A stretch of DNA of 43,019 nt. Source: CAZAKZ01 sp964485695. Lineage in GTDB: Bacteria; Planctomycetota; JAFGQW01. This document shows, piece after piece, positions 1 through 8,558 of this stretch. Both the position numbers and the translations under genes were made by a program. Each line of letters starts with the position of its first letter. Within the stretch, counting starts at the first letter, position 1. The notes beneath the pieces were generated by a model. The model was not told the DNA's origin, did no database searches, and saw nothing but the letters and a program-made list of their open reading frames with translations. The stretch is taken from NCBI GenBank assembly GCA_964485695.1, contig CAZAKZ010000037.1, forward strand, positions 1-43,019, in the 5' to 3' direction.

Positions 1-32
1 CCTACAGCCTTTTGCATAGGCTACATGTCCTG

Positions 33-1790
33 TTATTTATGTGAGGCTGTATAGTTGCCCAGGTTGTAGTGGGAGGTCCACTGGTCCGGTCGGCAACGGA
101 ACGAGTCCAGCAGTTCCCTCGAGGCTCGCTCGAGGCGCCTCCGGTCCCGGGGGGAGAGCCGCTCCCGGGGAAGGGCGGTCAGAGCGGCGGCGGCCCGGAT
201 GCGCACCAGGCGGAACGTATCCTCGGTCGCCGCCAGGAGGGCGTCGCAGATGGCCGGGGTGAGGCCGGCACCCAGGCCCTCTGCCGCGGCGCCACGAACG
301 AGGGGGGAAGGATTCTCGAGGGCTTGCTCGAAGGTCCTCCACTTGCTCTCGTCGGGGCAGGAAGCGAGGAGCCGGACCAGGGAGACCACGAAGACGGGAT
401 CCCTTCCAGGATCGGTGACAAAAGCGAACATTTCCTCAAGCCGGCTCCAGTCTCTCTTCCGGGCGGCGGCGATGAGGCCGGCCCGGTGCAGCACCGGCTT
501 CTGGTAGTCCCCGGTATGCCACGCCCGCACCCATTTGTCCGCCCACCCGGCGTCCTTGTCGGTGTGACAGAGGTTACAGGCGTTCGGGGATCCGAAGGCG
601 AGGGTGGCCGCCGGCGTGGGGGGCCGCATGGAATGGTCGCTCCGCGCCATCCGGGCAAAGAAGGTCCGGGGCATGTGGCAGTCCACGCATCGGCTGCCCG
701 GCTCGCCCGCGGGGTGACGGTGGTGGGCGGCGGCGTTCTGCACCCGCGCCCGGTGACAGGGCAGGCAGGCGCCGTCGGAATTTTCCTCCTTGAACCGGTA
801 GCGGCCGCTCGAGGTGTGGCAGTGGATGCAGCTGAGGTTGCCGGCCTTGACGCAGGGGCTTGAGAGCCAGAGCGCGAAAGTGTAGTTCTCACCCAGGTCG
901 CGACCGTCGGGGTAGAAATCCGGGTGCTCGAAGGCGACCAGGTCGAAGTGGTCGAAGAAATGGTCCCCGGGCCGGAAGGACGGGGTCAGGGGCCGGGCCC
1001 TTGCATGGCAGGGTGCGCAGGTGGCGTTGGTCTGTTCGATATCGAGGTCCTTGTACCCGAGGATCTTCAGGTCCGCCGGCGTCTCGCCTTCGGGAGCCTC
1101 CCGGCAGACCCGGACGTGGTCGGACCCGGGACCGTGGCAGGTCTCGCAGTTGATCCCCGGCTCCCTCCACACGGTGTGGTAGGTGTCCGTCTCGAGGTCG
1201 TAATGGGTGTCGATCTGGCTGACGTGGCAGCCGTAGCAGGCCGTGTTGAAGGTGAGAAGGGGATCGCGCCAGGAAACGGGGCGATCGGCGACGTGGCGCA
1301 CCATGCTGGCCGTGGTGTCGATCCACTTCTTCTCCCGCACGTAGTAGGCCACGGGGAGCACCTGGAGGCGGCCCCGGTCGAGGGGAGTCAAGAAGTAGAA
1401 GACGTTCTTTCCGCCCAGGACGTGGTCGATGCGATAACGCCGGCTCCCCCCCGGGCCCGCCTCGAGGACCCAGCCGGCATCCCCCGCGACGTCCGCCCGG
1501 TAGCGGAAGTCACCGACGGCGATGGCTGTCTCCTGAATCGAGAGGCGGGCGCGGGCGAGGGCGGGCGTGTAGGGCTGCATGGCCAGGCCGTGATGGGAAG
1601 TCGCCCAGAGCCGGTAGAACTTCTCGTGGCAGGCGCGGCAGCGCTCGGAACCGGTGAACCTGTCGGTCTTCTCCGGGACGGGACCCGCGCTGGGTTGGAT
1701 ACCCGTGCGAGATGCGAACCAGATCAGGAGGACACCGGCGACCAGGAGGCCGCCGCACAGGATCACGATGAGGGTGTTTATCCGGTTCAT
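33..1790 (-). CDS. octaheme c-type cytochrome with HEAT-like C-terminal tail, probably truncated
   Basis: Membrane-anchored periplasmic electron-transfer protein. Residues 7-27 form one hydrophobic N-terminal segment. Eight CxxCH heme-binding motifs follow at about residues 51, 185, 215, 258, 321, 342, 368 and 405, with many extra His residues as possible distal ligands (for example SHHGLAMQ near 66). From about 430 to 565 the sequence becomes helical with HEAT-like repeats (PSPLVRGAAAEGLG, TFRLVRIRAAAAL). The protein ends at SHYNLGNYTASHK. SHYNLGNY is the usual start of a TPR, which in related cytochromes would be followed by further TPR units, so the 3' end looks cut off by a deletion, frameshift or insertion. 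The start ATG at 1790 has only a weak ribosome-binding site. Heme count and family are read directly from the sequence; the redox partner is unknown. Confidence 0.9.
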   Translation of the reverse strand: MNRINTLIVILCGGLLVAGVLLIWFASRTGIQPSAGPVPEKTDRFTGSERCRACHEKFYRLWATSHHGLAMQPYTPALARARLSIQETAIAVGDFRYRADVAGDAGWVLEAGPGGSRRYRIDHVLGGKNVFYFLTPLDRGRLQVLPVAYYVREKKWIDTTASMVRHVADRPVSWRDPLLTFNTACYGCHVSQIDTHYDLETDTYHTVWREPGINCETCHGPGSDHVRVCREAPEGETPADLKILGYKDLDIEQTNATCAPCHARARPLTPSFRPGDHFFDHFDLVAFEHPDFYPDGRDLGENYTFALWLSSPCVKAGNLSCIHCHTSSGRYRFKEENSDGACLPCHRARVQNAAAHHRHPAGEPGSRCVDCHMPRTFFARMARSDHSMRPPTPAATLAFGSPNACNLCHTDKDAGWADKWVRAWHTGDYQKPVLHRAGLIAAARKRDWSRLEEMFAFVTDPGRDPVFVVSLVRLLASCPDESKWRTFEQALENPSPLVRGAAAEGLGAGLTPAICDALLAATEDTFRLVRIRAAAALTALPRERLSPRDRRRLERASRELLDSFRCRPDQWTSHYNLGNYTASHK

Positions 1791-1894
1791 GCCGATGTTC
1801 GCTTACCCTGTACGATCGATGAATCCGACAAGGGCGGACCGGGGCGAAAAGGACCGGTTCTGGCCCGCGAGAGAATGACCACAGACCACAGGCC

Positions 1895-3802
1895 CTACGG
1901 CTGGAACGTGATGTGCAACCGGTTTCCCACGGCCGCGGTGCCGGACGGGGCACCCGTGTCCAGGAGGACGAAGGCGCTGTAGATGGTGTAGCCCGCCAGG
2001 GCCGAGATGCCCGGTATGACCAGGGTGGCGGTGGCTTCGCCGTTCTTGTCGATGAATCCCGCGTAATCCTTGAACACGGTGGTGGCGGATAAGGAAGTGA
2101 AGAAGAGCACGTCGGGATCCAGCGGGAAGATGCGCGTATCGATGGGGAGGCCCAGGAGGCCCGAGAAGGCCGCAGCCCCCAACCTGAAAGTATTCGGATA
2201 GGCCGGCGCCGTGATCTTGATGCGCATGCTCGTGCCCACTCGGGGGGGATCCAGGGCGTGGGTGAATCCGCCAAAGAGGACGCGGACTCCGCCCGCGGAG
2301 GTGAGGGTATTGAAATCGGCCGTGGGTATGCCCAGGGCCAGGTCCGGATGACCGTCGGCGTTCAGGTCGCCCGCGGCCGTGGCGAACTGGCCGGTACGTT
2401 CGTTCTGTACGGCCCCCAGGATTTCCCAGTCCGTGCTGACCTTGTCCAGGTCGATGACCGAGGGCAGGGCAGTGCCGCCCCGCACCACAAAGACCTGGCC
2501 GGCATTGGACCGGCTGCTCGGGCTGGCCTCGGACGCCGCCACGATGATGTCCTTCACCCCGTCTCCGTCCATGTCGGCCAGGGTCCCGCCCTGTCCCAGG
2601 CGGTCGCCGGCGATGCGGCCCAGGATTCGCACATCGGGCGGGGTTTTTCCGAGGTCCCAGGTATGATACGCGGAATAGGCCCGGCCGAGGATCACGTTGG
2701 CCTCCCCGGCATGGTTGCGGACCTTCGGGTGCCCGGGGCTGGCTCCGTGCGCAGTGGTCAGGAGGTCATTGCGGCCGTCCCCGTTCACGTCCCCCACGGC
2801 CAGAGAGGTGGAGAGGTTGTCGTTGGAGTAGCGCCCGATGACCGTGAAGTCGGCCCGGCCGGCCGAGCCCAGGTCCAGGTAAAACGGCGTATTCCAGGTG
2901 GATCGGCCGTAGAGGACGTAGGTCTCTCCGGCCTTGACCAGGTTCGCGGAGGCGAACTTGGCCCCCACCACCAGATCGTCGATGCCGTCGTTGTTGAAGT
3001 CGCCGCTGGCGATGCTCGACCCGAGGTGGTTGAACTGGTACCGGCCCTGGAGAGTGATGTCCGCCGCCCTGCCGAGAAAGTCCACGACCGCCTTGGCCGG
3101 ATAGGTCTTCTTTCCGAACAGGACGTAGGCCTCACCGGCATTGCCGCGACTGCTCGTCGGATCTGCATCCGGGGCGCCCATGAAGATGTCGTCGATGCCG
3201 TCGCGATTGATGTCACCCAGGGCCAGGCTGCGCCCCATCTCGATGAAGAAATCCCTGCCGTACACGGTCAGATCCGCAGGGATCTTGTCCAGGTCGATGA
3301 GGGAGGAGATGGAAGCGCCTCCGTGGATGACGTAGACGCCGCCGCACTCGCCGCGGTTTTGGTGGTCCACGCCCCACGCCGAGGCCACGATGTCCAGGGT
3401 ACCGTCCCCGTTGAAGTCGCCCGTGGCCACACAGGCGCCCAGGAAATCGCCCTTGTCGTCGCCCAGGAGGGTCACGTCCGGCGGGGTCTTGGCCAGATCC
3501 AGGGTGTAGTTTCCGGGAAAGGTCTTCTTGCCATAGAACACGTAGACCGCGCCGGCCTGCGCTCCTCCGGGGGCGTTGACGAACGGAGCGCCGACCAGGA
3601 GGTCGTCGATGCCGTCCCCGTTGACATCGCCCATGGCCACGCTGTACCCCGCCTTGCCGTCCTTGACGCCACCCTTGATCAGGATGTCCGTGCCGCTCCC
3701 CGCCAGATCCTGGGTTCGAAGCGGTTGAGACCCGGTATAGTCGGCGCAGAGCATCCAGCTCAATGCGGCCAGAAACAGGATCATGAAATACCGGAAGTGC
3801 AT
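1895..3802 (-). CDS. secreted FG-GAP (integrin-alpha-like) beta-propeller protein
   Basis: A signal peptide (residues 1-20, MHFRYFMILFLAALSWMLCA) is followed by seven FG-GAP / calcium-binding repeats of the type DVNGDGIDDLLVGAP, spaced about 65 residues apart, as expected for a seven-bladed propeller. A separate C-terminal domain of about 100 residues follows (from GTSMRIKITAPAYPN onward), similar in layout to the end of the protein at 40542-41789. The frame stays open upstream to 3913, but the ATG at 3802 is chosen because it starts exactly at the signal peptide and lies inside the transcript of the promoter at 3899-3926. Probably exported and binds calcium; adhesion or scaffolding at the cell surface is the family expectation, but the ligand is unknown. 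It lies next to the cytochrome gene, on the same strand. Confidence 0.88.
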   Translation of the reverse strand: MHFRYFMILFLAALSWMLCADYTGSQPLRTQDLAGSGTDILIKGGVKDGKAGYSVAMGDVNGDGIDDLLVGAPFVNAPGGAQAGAVYVFYGKKTFPGNYTLDLAKTPPDVTLLGDDKGDFLGACVATGDFNGDGTLDIVASAWGVDHQNRGECGGVYVIHGGASISSLIDLDKIPADLTVYGRDFFIEMGRSLALGDINRDGIDDIFMGAPDADPTSSRGNAGEAYVLFGKKTYPAKAVVDFLGRAADITLQGRYQFNHLGSSIASGDFNNDGIDDLVVGAKFASANLVKAGETYVLYGRSTWNTPFYLDLGSAGRADFTVIGRYSNDNLSTSLAVGDVNGDGRNDLLTTAHGASPGHPKVRNHAGEANVILGRAYSAYHTWDLGKTPPDVRILGRIAGDRLGQGGTLADMDGDGVKDIIVAASEASPSSRSNAGQVFVVRGGTALPSVIDLDKVSTDWEILGAVQNERTGQFATAAGDLNADGHPDLALGIPTADFNTLTSAGGVRVLFGGFTHALDPPRVGTSMRIKITAPAYPNTFRLGAAAFSGLLGLPIDTRIFPLDPDVLFFTSLSATTVFKDYAGFIDKNGEATATLVIPGISALAGYTIYSAFVLLDTGAPSGTAAVGNRLHITFQP

Positions 3803-3898
3803 TGGAGTCCCCCAAACGCCAAGTGGACCAAAATGAGATCCGTGGAATCGAACAGGCTCTATGTACGGCGATGTTCCCCAACCTAATTCATAGAAGAT

Positions 3899-3926
3899 AT
3901 TATTAGAAAACAACCTACGAAGTCAA
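3899..3926 (-). promoter_or_regulatory. sigma-70 type promoter for the FG-GAP gene
   Basis: Read on the minus strand, TTGACT (3926-3921), a 16-base spacer, then AATAAT (3904-3899). Both hexamers are one mismatch from consensus. The predicted start is about 85-90 bases upstream of the ATG at 3802. The surrounding sequence is markedly more AT-rich than the genes. On the plus strand, TATATT at 3928-3933 could act as the -10 of the divergent gene starting at 3943. Confidence 0.65.
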
Positions 3927-3942
3927 TTATATTTTGCCCGAC

Positions 3943-4719
3943 ATGGCACGATTGATGACATACAACATCCAGGAGGGGGGGGGATCCGGGATCCGGACCG
4001 AACTCCTTCTCACTGTGATACAGCGTCTCGAACCCGACCTCCTGGTACTCAACGAGGCCGTGGGCTGGTTTCCAAGGCATGCCCTGGCCGACCGACTGGC
4101 CCGGCTTCTCGAGGCGGACTATCGCATCGCATCCTCGGCCAGCGGATTCGACATCGCCTTTTTTTCCCGGTTCCCTATCCGAGAACTGTGCCACCCTCCC
4201 CTCCAGAACCGGCTCTTCCACGCCCTGGCCTGGATCGTTGTGGAACCCCCGGGCCGGGCCCCCGTGAACCTCGTGGGAACCCACCTGGACTACCGGGAGG
4301 AGGCATACCGCGTGGAGGAGGTCCGGGCGATCCTGCCCCATCTGGCCCCGCTCCTTAAGTCCGACACTGCGATCCTCGGAGACCTGAACGCCATATCTCC
4401 CGACGATCCGGTCATGGGAAGCAAGCCCGACGACCTGGCCCGGACCGATGTGGCCGCGCTTCCGGAGTGGTTCCTGGATCGATACCCGCCCCAGGCCATG
4501 CCCCTGCTCACCCGGGCCGGATGGGCAGATGCCTACCGGATTCGCCACGCAGCCACAGCCGGGTACACCATGTCCACTTCGGACCCCAATGCCCGCTACG
4601 ACTACATACTCCTCTCGCCCTCTCTGGCCGGGAGGGTATCGGATGCCTTTGTGGTAACCGAACCGCCGGCCAGCAACGCCTCGGATCATTTCGCCGTGGT
4701 GGTGGACCTGGAGCTGTGA
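3943..4719 (+). CDS. endonuclease/exonuclease/phosphatase (EEP) family protein
   Basis: All EEP-fold signatures are present in order: TYNIQEGG at the N-terminus (metal/phosphate Asn), LNEA with the catalytic Glu near residue 38, GTHLDYR with a His in the middle, LGDLNA (Asp and Asn), and SDHFAVVVDL with the terminal Asp-His pair. At 258 residues it is the size of a minimal catalytic domain without extra modules. There is no signal peptide, so it is likely cytoplasmic. The substrate (DNA, RNA, inositol phosphate or sphingomyelin) cannot be told. ATG at 3943 is preferred; an in-frame TTG lies 9 bases upstream at 3934. Neither has a Shine-Dalgarno site, and a TATATT box sits just before, so the transcript may be nearly leaderless. 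Confidence 0.85.
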   Translation: MARLMTYNIQEGGGSGIRTELLLTVIQRLEPDLLVLNEAVGWFPRHALADRLARLLEADYRIASSASGFDIAFFSRFPIRELCHPPLQNRLFHALAWIVVEPPGRAPVNLVGTHLDYREEAYRVEEVRAILPHLAPLLKSDTAILGDLNAISPDDPVMGSKPDDLARTDVAALPEWFLDRYPPQAMPLLTRAGWADAYRIRHAATAGYTMSTSDPNARYDYILLSPSLAGRVSDAFVVTEPPASNASDHFAVVVDLEL

Positions 4720-4734
4720 TCCCGAATTCGTTGG

Positions 4735-4762
4735 ATCCGTTCCTGTTGCAGCGGGAACGGAT
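4735..4762. terminator. hairpin between convergent genes, likely bidirectional terminator
   Basis: A perfect 9-base-pair stem (ATCCGTTCC at 4735-4743 pairing with GGAACGGAT at 4754-4762, 10-base loop) lies between the end of the EEP gene (4719) and the end of the convergent ManA-RsuA fusion (4762). The right arm just touches the stop codon of the fusion gene. Neither side has a long T run. Confidence 0.6.
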
Positions 4763-6711
4763 TACTTCCGACGGGTCTGGCGGGGTTGTTTCCGGGTCGT
4801 ATTCCTGCGCGGGGGCCGGGAAGCGGAGGCCTTGCGACCCCGGCCACGATTAGACTTTTCCCGGGACGGTCCCCGTTCTCCGGGCCGGGACCGCCGGGGC
4901 GCATTCCGGGGCCTGTGTTTCCGGATCCGGGGAAGAAACACATCGTCGATGTCCTCGGGGAGGTCCGTGGCTCCGGAGTCCGAGAAGAGGTCGAGGCACT
5001 TCAATTCCTCCGGGGTCAGGCGCCGGGACTGTCCGGGCCGGAGTCCCTTCAGGGTCAGATTCCCGATTCTCACCCGGGTCAAGGACTTCACCGGATGCCC
5101 CACCCGGGCCAACGCCCGCCGGATCTCACGATTCTTGCCCTCGGTCAGGACCACGCGCAGCCAGGTCGAGGCCTTGAGGCGGCGCCGCACCTGCACCTTG
5201 AATCCGCTCACTTTCCCGTCGCTAAACCAGATCCCCTTCTGCAACCGGTCCACGGCCTCGGGGGATACCTGCCCCTGGACGTGTACGAGGTAGACCTTCG
5301 GGATACCGAACCGGGGGTGGGAGATCCGGTTCGCGAAGGCACCGTCATTGGTGAGGAGGATGGCACCTTCGGAATCCAGATCCAGGCGCCCGATGGTGTA
5401 GATTCGCCGCTGCTCGCCATGGATGAGATCCACGGCCCTGGGTCTTCCCTGCGGATCGCCGCGGTTGGTACAGACCACGCCCTTGGGCTTGTTGAGGAGG
5501 ATGTAGATCCTGGATTCCGGACCCTGGATGCTCTCCCCGTCCACCCGGATCTCCTGGGTTTCGGGATTCACCTTGGTGCCCAGGCGGTCCACGGTCATGC
5601 CGTCCACCATGACGCGGCCTTCTTCGATGAGCTTCTCGCACCCACGCCGGGACCCGACACCGGCCCCGGCCAGCACTTTCTGCAGCCGCACCCGGCCGGT
5701 CTCGGACTCGTGAATCGGGCCGCCCCCCGGGGCCACGAGGGCCAGGGTCACTGGACCCCTCTCCGGTACGAAGCGATACATCGACGGTGCAGCGGGCAGA
5801 AGGATCGGCGCCCAGGGCTTGAAAGGCCCGAACGTTTTTCCCTGACGCTCCACTCGAACCGTCCCCTCCAGCACCACGGCCAGGTGGAACCGCCTGCCGG
5901 TGGTGCGGCCCTGGATGGGCACCTTGAAGCGCATACGCTCCACGATGAACTCGGGGCACTCGACCCGGATTTCCCGTTCATAGTGCAGGTCCGGATAGGG
6001 CCGCCCCTCGGTCCGCCCTGCGCGTCGGGGCCGCGCCCGGGCCGCTTCCAGACCCTCTTCCACGTGGAGGGGCCTGGGATTCCCTTCAGCATCCACGCGC
6101 CCCCAGTCGTGCAGGCGATAGGTCGTATCCGAGGACTCCTGGACCTCGAGGAGAAGGGTTCCCCCGCCGATGGCGTGGACGGCGCCCGCAGGCACAAAGA
6201 AGAAATCATCCGGCTCGACCGGACAGGCCTCCACCAGGCTCGGGATTTCACCCGAATCCATGGCCGCCCGCAGAGCGTCTTCGGAAGCGCCCTCCCGGAG
6301 GCCGAGGTAGAGCCGAGCATCGGAGGCGGCGTCCAGGATCCACCAGCACTCGGTCTTGGGCAGAACGTCTCCTCCCCGGGACCGAGCCATCTTCGCGTCC
6401 GGGTGGACCTGCATGGAAAGGTCGGTGGCCGCGTCGATGATCTTCATCAGCAGGGGAAACTCCCGTCCCGTTTCTGCCAGGACCTCGGTCCCGAGCCAGT
6501 CCGCGGGGCTGGAGTCCAGGAGGTCATTCAGCCGGTGTCCCCCGTACGGGCCGCCCAGGATGAGGCTCTCCGTTCCCTCCCGGGTGCTCAGAATCCAGGC
6601 TTCGCCCACAGCGCCCTCTGGACAGGAGCCGCCGTAGACCTCTTTCAGGCGCTGCCCGCCCCAGATCACGGTTTTGAACCACGGTTGAAAGGTAAGGGGA
6701 ACCACTCTCAT
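4762..6711 (-). CDS. fusion of mannose-6-phosphate isomerase (ManA type) and RsuA/RluB-family rRNA pseudouridine synthase
   Basis: Two enzymes lie in one uninterrupted frame of 649 residues. Residues 1-335 are a type I phosphomannose isomerase: QVHPDA (Q101, H103), KTECWW (K119, E121) and GAVHAIGGG (H179) supply the zinc site, with a C-terminal cupin-like region. It would interconvert mannose-6-P and fructose-6-P. Residues 341-575 are an RsuA/RluB/RluE-family synthase: an S4 domain (RLQKVLAGAGVGSRRGCEKL), then GRLDLDSEGAILLTNDG with catalytic Asp444, and KNREIRRAL. A basic Arg/Lys/Ser tail follows (598-649). No stop separates the parts. V341 is a GTG codon (5691) exactly where a free-standing RsuA would begin, so internal initiation is possible. 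ATG at 6711 is preferred over an upstream GTG (6729) because GGATGAG lies at a good distance. Confidence 0.9.
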   Translation of the reverse strand: MRVVPLTFQPWFKTVIWGGQRLKEVYGGSCPEGAVGEAWILSTREGTESLILGGPYGGHRLNDLLDSSPADWLGTEVLAETGREFPLLMKIIDAATDLSMQVHPDAKMARSRGGDVLPKTECWWILDAASDARLYLGLREGASEDALRAAMDSGEIPSLVEACPVEPDDFFFVPAGAVHAIGGGTLLLEVQESSDTTYRLHDWGRVDAEGNPRPLHVEEGLEAARARPRRAGRTEGRPYPDLHYEREIRVECPEFIVERMRFKVPIQGRTTGRRFHLAVVLEGTVRVERQGKTFGPFKPWAPILLPAAPSMYRFVPERGPVTLALVAPGGGPIHESETGRVRLQKVLAGAGVGSRRGCEKLIEEGRVMVDGMTVDRLGTKVNPETQEIRVDGESIQGPESRIYILLNKPKGVVCTNRGDPQGRPRAVDLIHGEQRRIYTIGRLDLDSEGAILLTNDGAFANRISHPRFGIPKVYLVHVQGQVSPEAVDRLQKGIWFSDGKVSGFKVQVRRRLKASTWLRVVLTEGKNREIRRALARVGHPVKSLTRVRIGNLTLKGLRPGQSRRLTPEELKCLDLFSDSGATDLPEDIDDVFLPRIRKHRPRNAPRRSRPGERGPSREKSNRGRGRKASASRPPRRNTTRKQPRQTRRK

Positions 6712-6868
6712 GGCAATCTCATCCGGCACCTCACGGTGGCAAACGGTCGGGGGTCATCGCACCGAAAATTCCTCGATGATTCTCTTGTATCCCATATGCC
6801 CGGGCAGAACACCCGATTTCGAGTTTTTCGCCCCTGAGCCGTCGAATCCCTGACCCGGATTCGAACGC

Positions 6869-6907
6869 AAACGCGGGCCCTTCCGCCCTCTGGAAAGGCC
6901 CGCGTTT
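6869..6907. terminator. strong GC-rich hairpin, probable terminator
   Basis: An 11-base-pair stem (6869-6879 with 6897-6907) plus four further pairs after one mismatch, and a 7-base loop. It lies between the stop of the gene at 6936-7859 and the start of the ManA fusion, both on the minus strand, so it should separate their transcripts. The T run is only TTT on the minus side and TTTT on the plus side. Confidence 0.6.
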
Positions 6908-6935
6908 TCAGTGACTTCCTGCCGGCGGTGTTACA

Positions 6936-7859
6936 TCACCGCTTGGGATCCGGGTCGGGGACTGGAGCCCCCTTGGTCTCCTTGGCGCCTTCTCCGGTGG
7001 CCGGTTTTTCCGTCCCGGTATCGGTCTTTTCCTCCGGTGCCGGCTTCTCCTCGGGCTTCTCCTCGGCAACCGGCTCCATCTCGATGACGACGCCCTTTTG
7101 GGCGGATTTGACCTTGTCCTGTTCGCGATTGCGCGCAGCGGATTGGACGGCCAGGATTTTACTGTCCTTATCCTCCGGCCGGATCTTGGCCAGCTTCGAG
7201 AACACCTTGTTCGCTGCGACGAAGTCCCGGGAGCGGTAGAGTGCCATGCCCAGGTTCTTCATCACGTCGAGGAGGTATTCCGGTGGCAGATCCTTGAACG
7301 ACAGAGCCTGGTTGTACTCCTTCGCTGCGATGCGGGGACGATTCTTTTTCATGGCCACATCGCCGCGCACCCTGTGGATCAGACTCTTCTGCGTCAGCTT
7401 CCCCTTCACCGGGGTCATGGAATGGACCTCGATCCAGGGAGCTCCCCTGAACATGTCCTTGATGGTGCCGACCACACGGATGCGGTCGAACCGCTTGAGC
7501 TTCAGGAATCCCGGAAGCGAGGTGTTCTCCTTGTCCACAAACAGGAAGCAGTAGTCCCGGGTGTATTCCCTGATCTCCCAGATCTTCTGCTCATCCCCCC
7601 ATGCGGACATGTTCATGTATTTCTCCGGAACGAACCGGGTGAAAAAGGGATTGTAGACCTGGGAATACTCGTGGAAGACCAGCACGAACTCGCACGGTAT
7701 ACCCCTGTAGGACTCGGGCGCCTTCCTGAGTTCAGTGAGGCTGACTGTCCGGGCCTTGGCTTCCTCACTGCCGCCGCCCCCGAACGCGGCCGGGGCGAGC
7801 AGGCCGGCGACCATCAACAAAACAGTCAGATACAAGCACGGTTTCAACGACATCGACAT
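6936..7859 (-). CDS. exported protein with TPR-like segment and acidic Pro/Glu/Lys-rich tail, function unknown
   Basis: I do not recognise the family. The 307-residue protein has a signal peptide (hydrophobic stretch LYLTVLLMVAGLLAPAAFGG), a globular domain of about 120 residues (RTVSLTELRKAPESYRGIPC onward, resembling OB-like domains that begin with a residue-spacing strand-helix pattern), a TPR-like helical pair (AAKEYNQALSFKDLPP; LGMALYRSRDFVAANKVFSK), and a low-complexity tail rich in E, K, P and T (about 260-307). ATG at 7859 is chosen because AAAGGA lies 6 bases upstream and it opens directly into the signal peptide; further in-frame ATGs exist upstream to 7958. It could be in one transcript with the 53-residue gene upstream (153-base gap containing a GC-rich hairpin at 7900-7917). 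Confidence 0.75.
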   Translation of the reverse strand: MSMSLKPCLYLTVLLMVAGLLAPAAFGGGGSEEAKARTVSLTELRKAPESYRGIPCEFVLVFHEYSQVYNPFFTRFVPEKYMNMSAWGDEQKIWEIREYTRDYCFLFVDKENTSLPGFLKLKRFDRIRVVGTIKDMFRGAPWIEVHSMTPVKGKLTQKSLIHRVRGDVAMKKNRPRIAAKEYNQALSFKDLPPEYLLDVMKNLGMALYRSRDFVAANKVFSKLAKIRPEDKDSKILAVQSAARNREQDKVKSAQKGVVIEMEPVAEEKPEEKPAPEEKTDTGTEKPATGEGAKETKGAPVPDPDPKR

Positions 7860-8012
7860 GACGAGTCCTTTCTGCCTGTTCATCCTCAAAGGACGTTTCG
7901 CGGCGGGGAGACGCCGCCGTGCATCCCCTTCATGACTCATGCATGTCACGTTGATCATGACGGAGAACGGCGGGGCCTCTCACTCGACCCCGTGGAATAC
8001 GTCCTTGTTCAA

Positions 8013-8174
8013 CTACTCCTTGAGCTCCTGGAGGAGCCGAGACAGGGCTTCCCGAAGCTTGTTTTCTGTATCGTATTTATCTCCCACAATCCTGCGCTGG
8101 ATGTTCTTGAGACGGACTCTGCGGCTGTCCTTGGGCCCCACGTTTCGATTGTCACCTTCCTCGAATCTCGGCAT
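8013..8174 (-). CDS. 53-residue charged protein, unknown; faint FlgM-like C-terminus
   Basis: A short gene beginning with ATG at 8174 behind an excellent ribosome-binding site (AGGAGG, 4-5 bases upstream, plus a second AGGAGG about 17 bases upstream) and ending TAG. The protein is highly charged (about 40 percent D/E/K/R), with no Cys and no membrane segment: MPRFEEGDNRNVGPKDSRRV at the start, then LKNIQRRI, GDKYDTENKL and LLQELKE. The order of Leu-Lys, Ile, Gly-x-Tyr, Asp and a closing amphipathic helix recalls the C-terminal helices of FlgM-type anti-sigma-28 factors, and a FliA-like sigma factor is encoded at 30213-31022, but the resemblance is weak. It is called on the ribosome-binding site and composition, not on homology. 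Confidence 0.6.
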   Translation of the reverse strand: MPRFEEGDNRNVGPKDSRRVRLKNIQRRIVGDKYDTENKLREALSRLLQELKE

Positions 8175-8496
8175 GGGATCCTCCTAACTCCTCCTGTAGG
8201 ACCATCCTAGGTGATGAAAGGTCCGTCTCGGGAAAAAGCGTCCGGGCCGGAGATTCCGGTGGACCCAGGGGAAACTATTTTGGGGGGCTCCCTGTCCCCT
8301 CCCTGTCCGGGACGTCTTCCATCCAGTGAAATATCGGGTGGATCCCGAGGCAAACTTGACCGGTCGATCCGGGTTCATGCCGAAGAGATATCAGCCTGTG
8401 GATGGGGTTTTTACCCGCCTGAGGACCGTGGCGCTCACTGAAGATACGAGTGTCGCAAATCGTGCACTCACCTCGTGGCACCCCGCCGAAAAACAG

Positions 8497-8505
8497 TGCT
8501 ATAAT
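8497..8505 (+). promoter_or_regulatory. extended -10 promoter for the FHA-vWA gene
   Basis: TGCTATAAT at 8497-8505 combines a TG extended element with a perfect TATAAT box, 54 bases before the ATG at 8559. No good -35 hexamer is seen at 17 bases, as is usual for extended -10 promoters. The rest of the 384-base gap (8175-8558) holds the ribosome-binding site of the 53-residue gene and a direct repeat of CTCCCTGTCC near 8289-8308, and nothing else I can support. Confidence 0.5.
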
Positions 8506-8558
8506 CAACTGGTGGTCCGTGTCTGGCGAATCGAGGCCCTGACAGCGTTTGAAATCGA

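Noticed and set aside
4786..6837. Long open frame on the plus strand opposite the ManA fusion
   Set aside because: The opposite strand encodes two complete enzymes; this frame is a GC-bias shadow with Pro/Gly/Arg-rich sequence and no domain.
6855..6875. A GGATTCGAAC stretch like a tRNA T-arm on the minus strand
   Set aside because: The flanking five-base arms do not pair, and no anticodon or acceptor stem is found around it.
8476..8500. TGGCAC followed by TGCT, resembling a sigma-54 promoter
   Set aside because: The distance between GG and GC is far longer than the fixed 10 bases, while a TATAAT box with TG fits a sigma-70 promoter.
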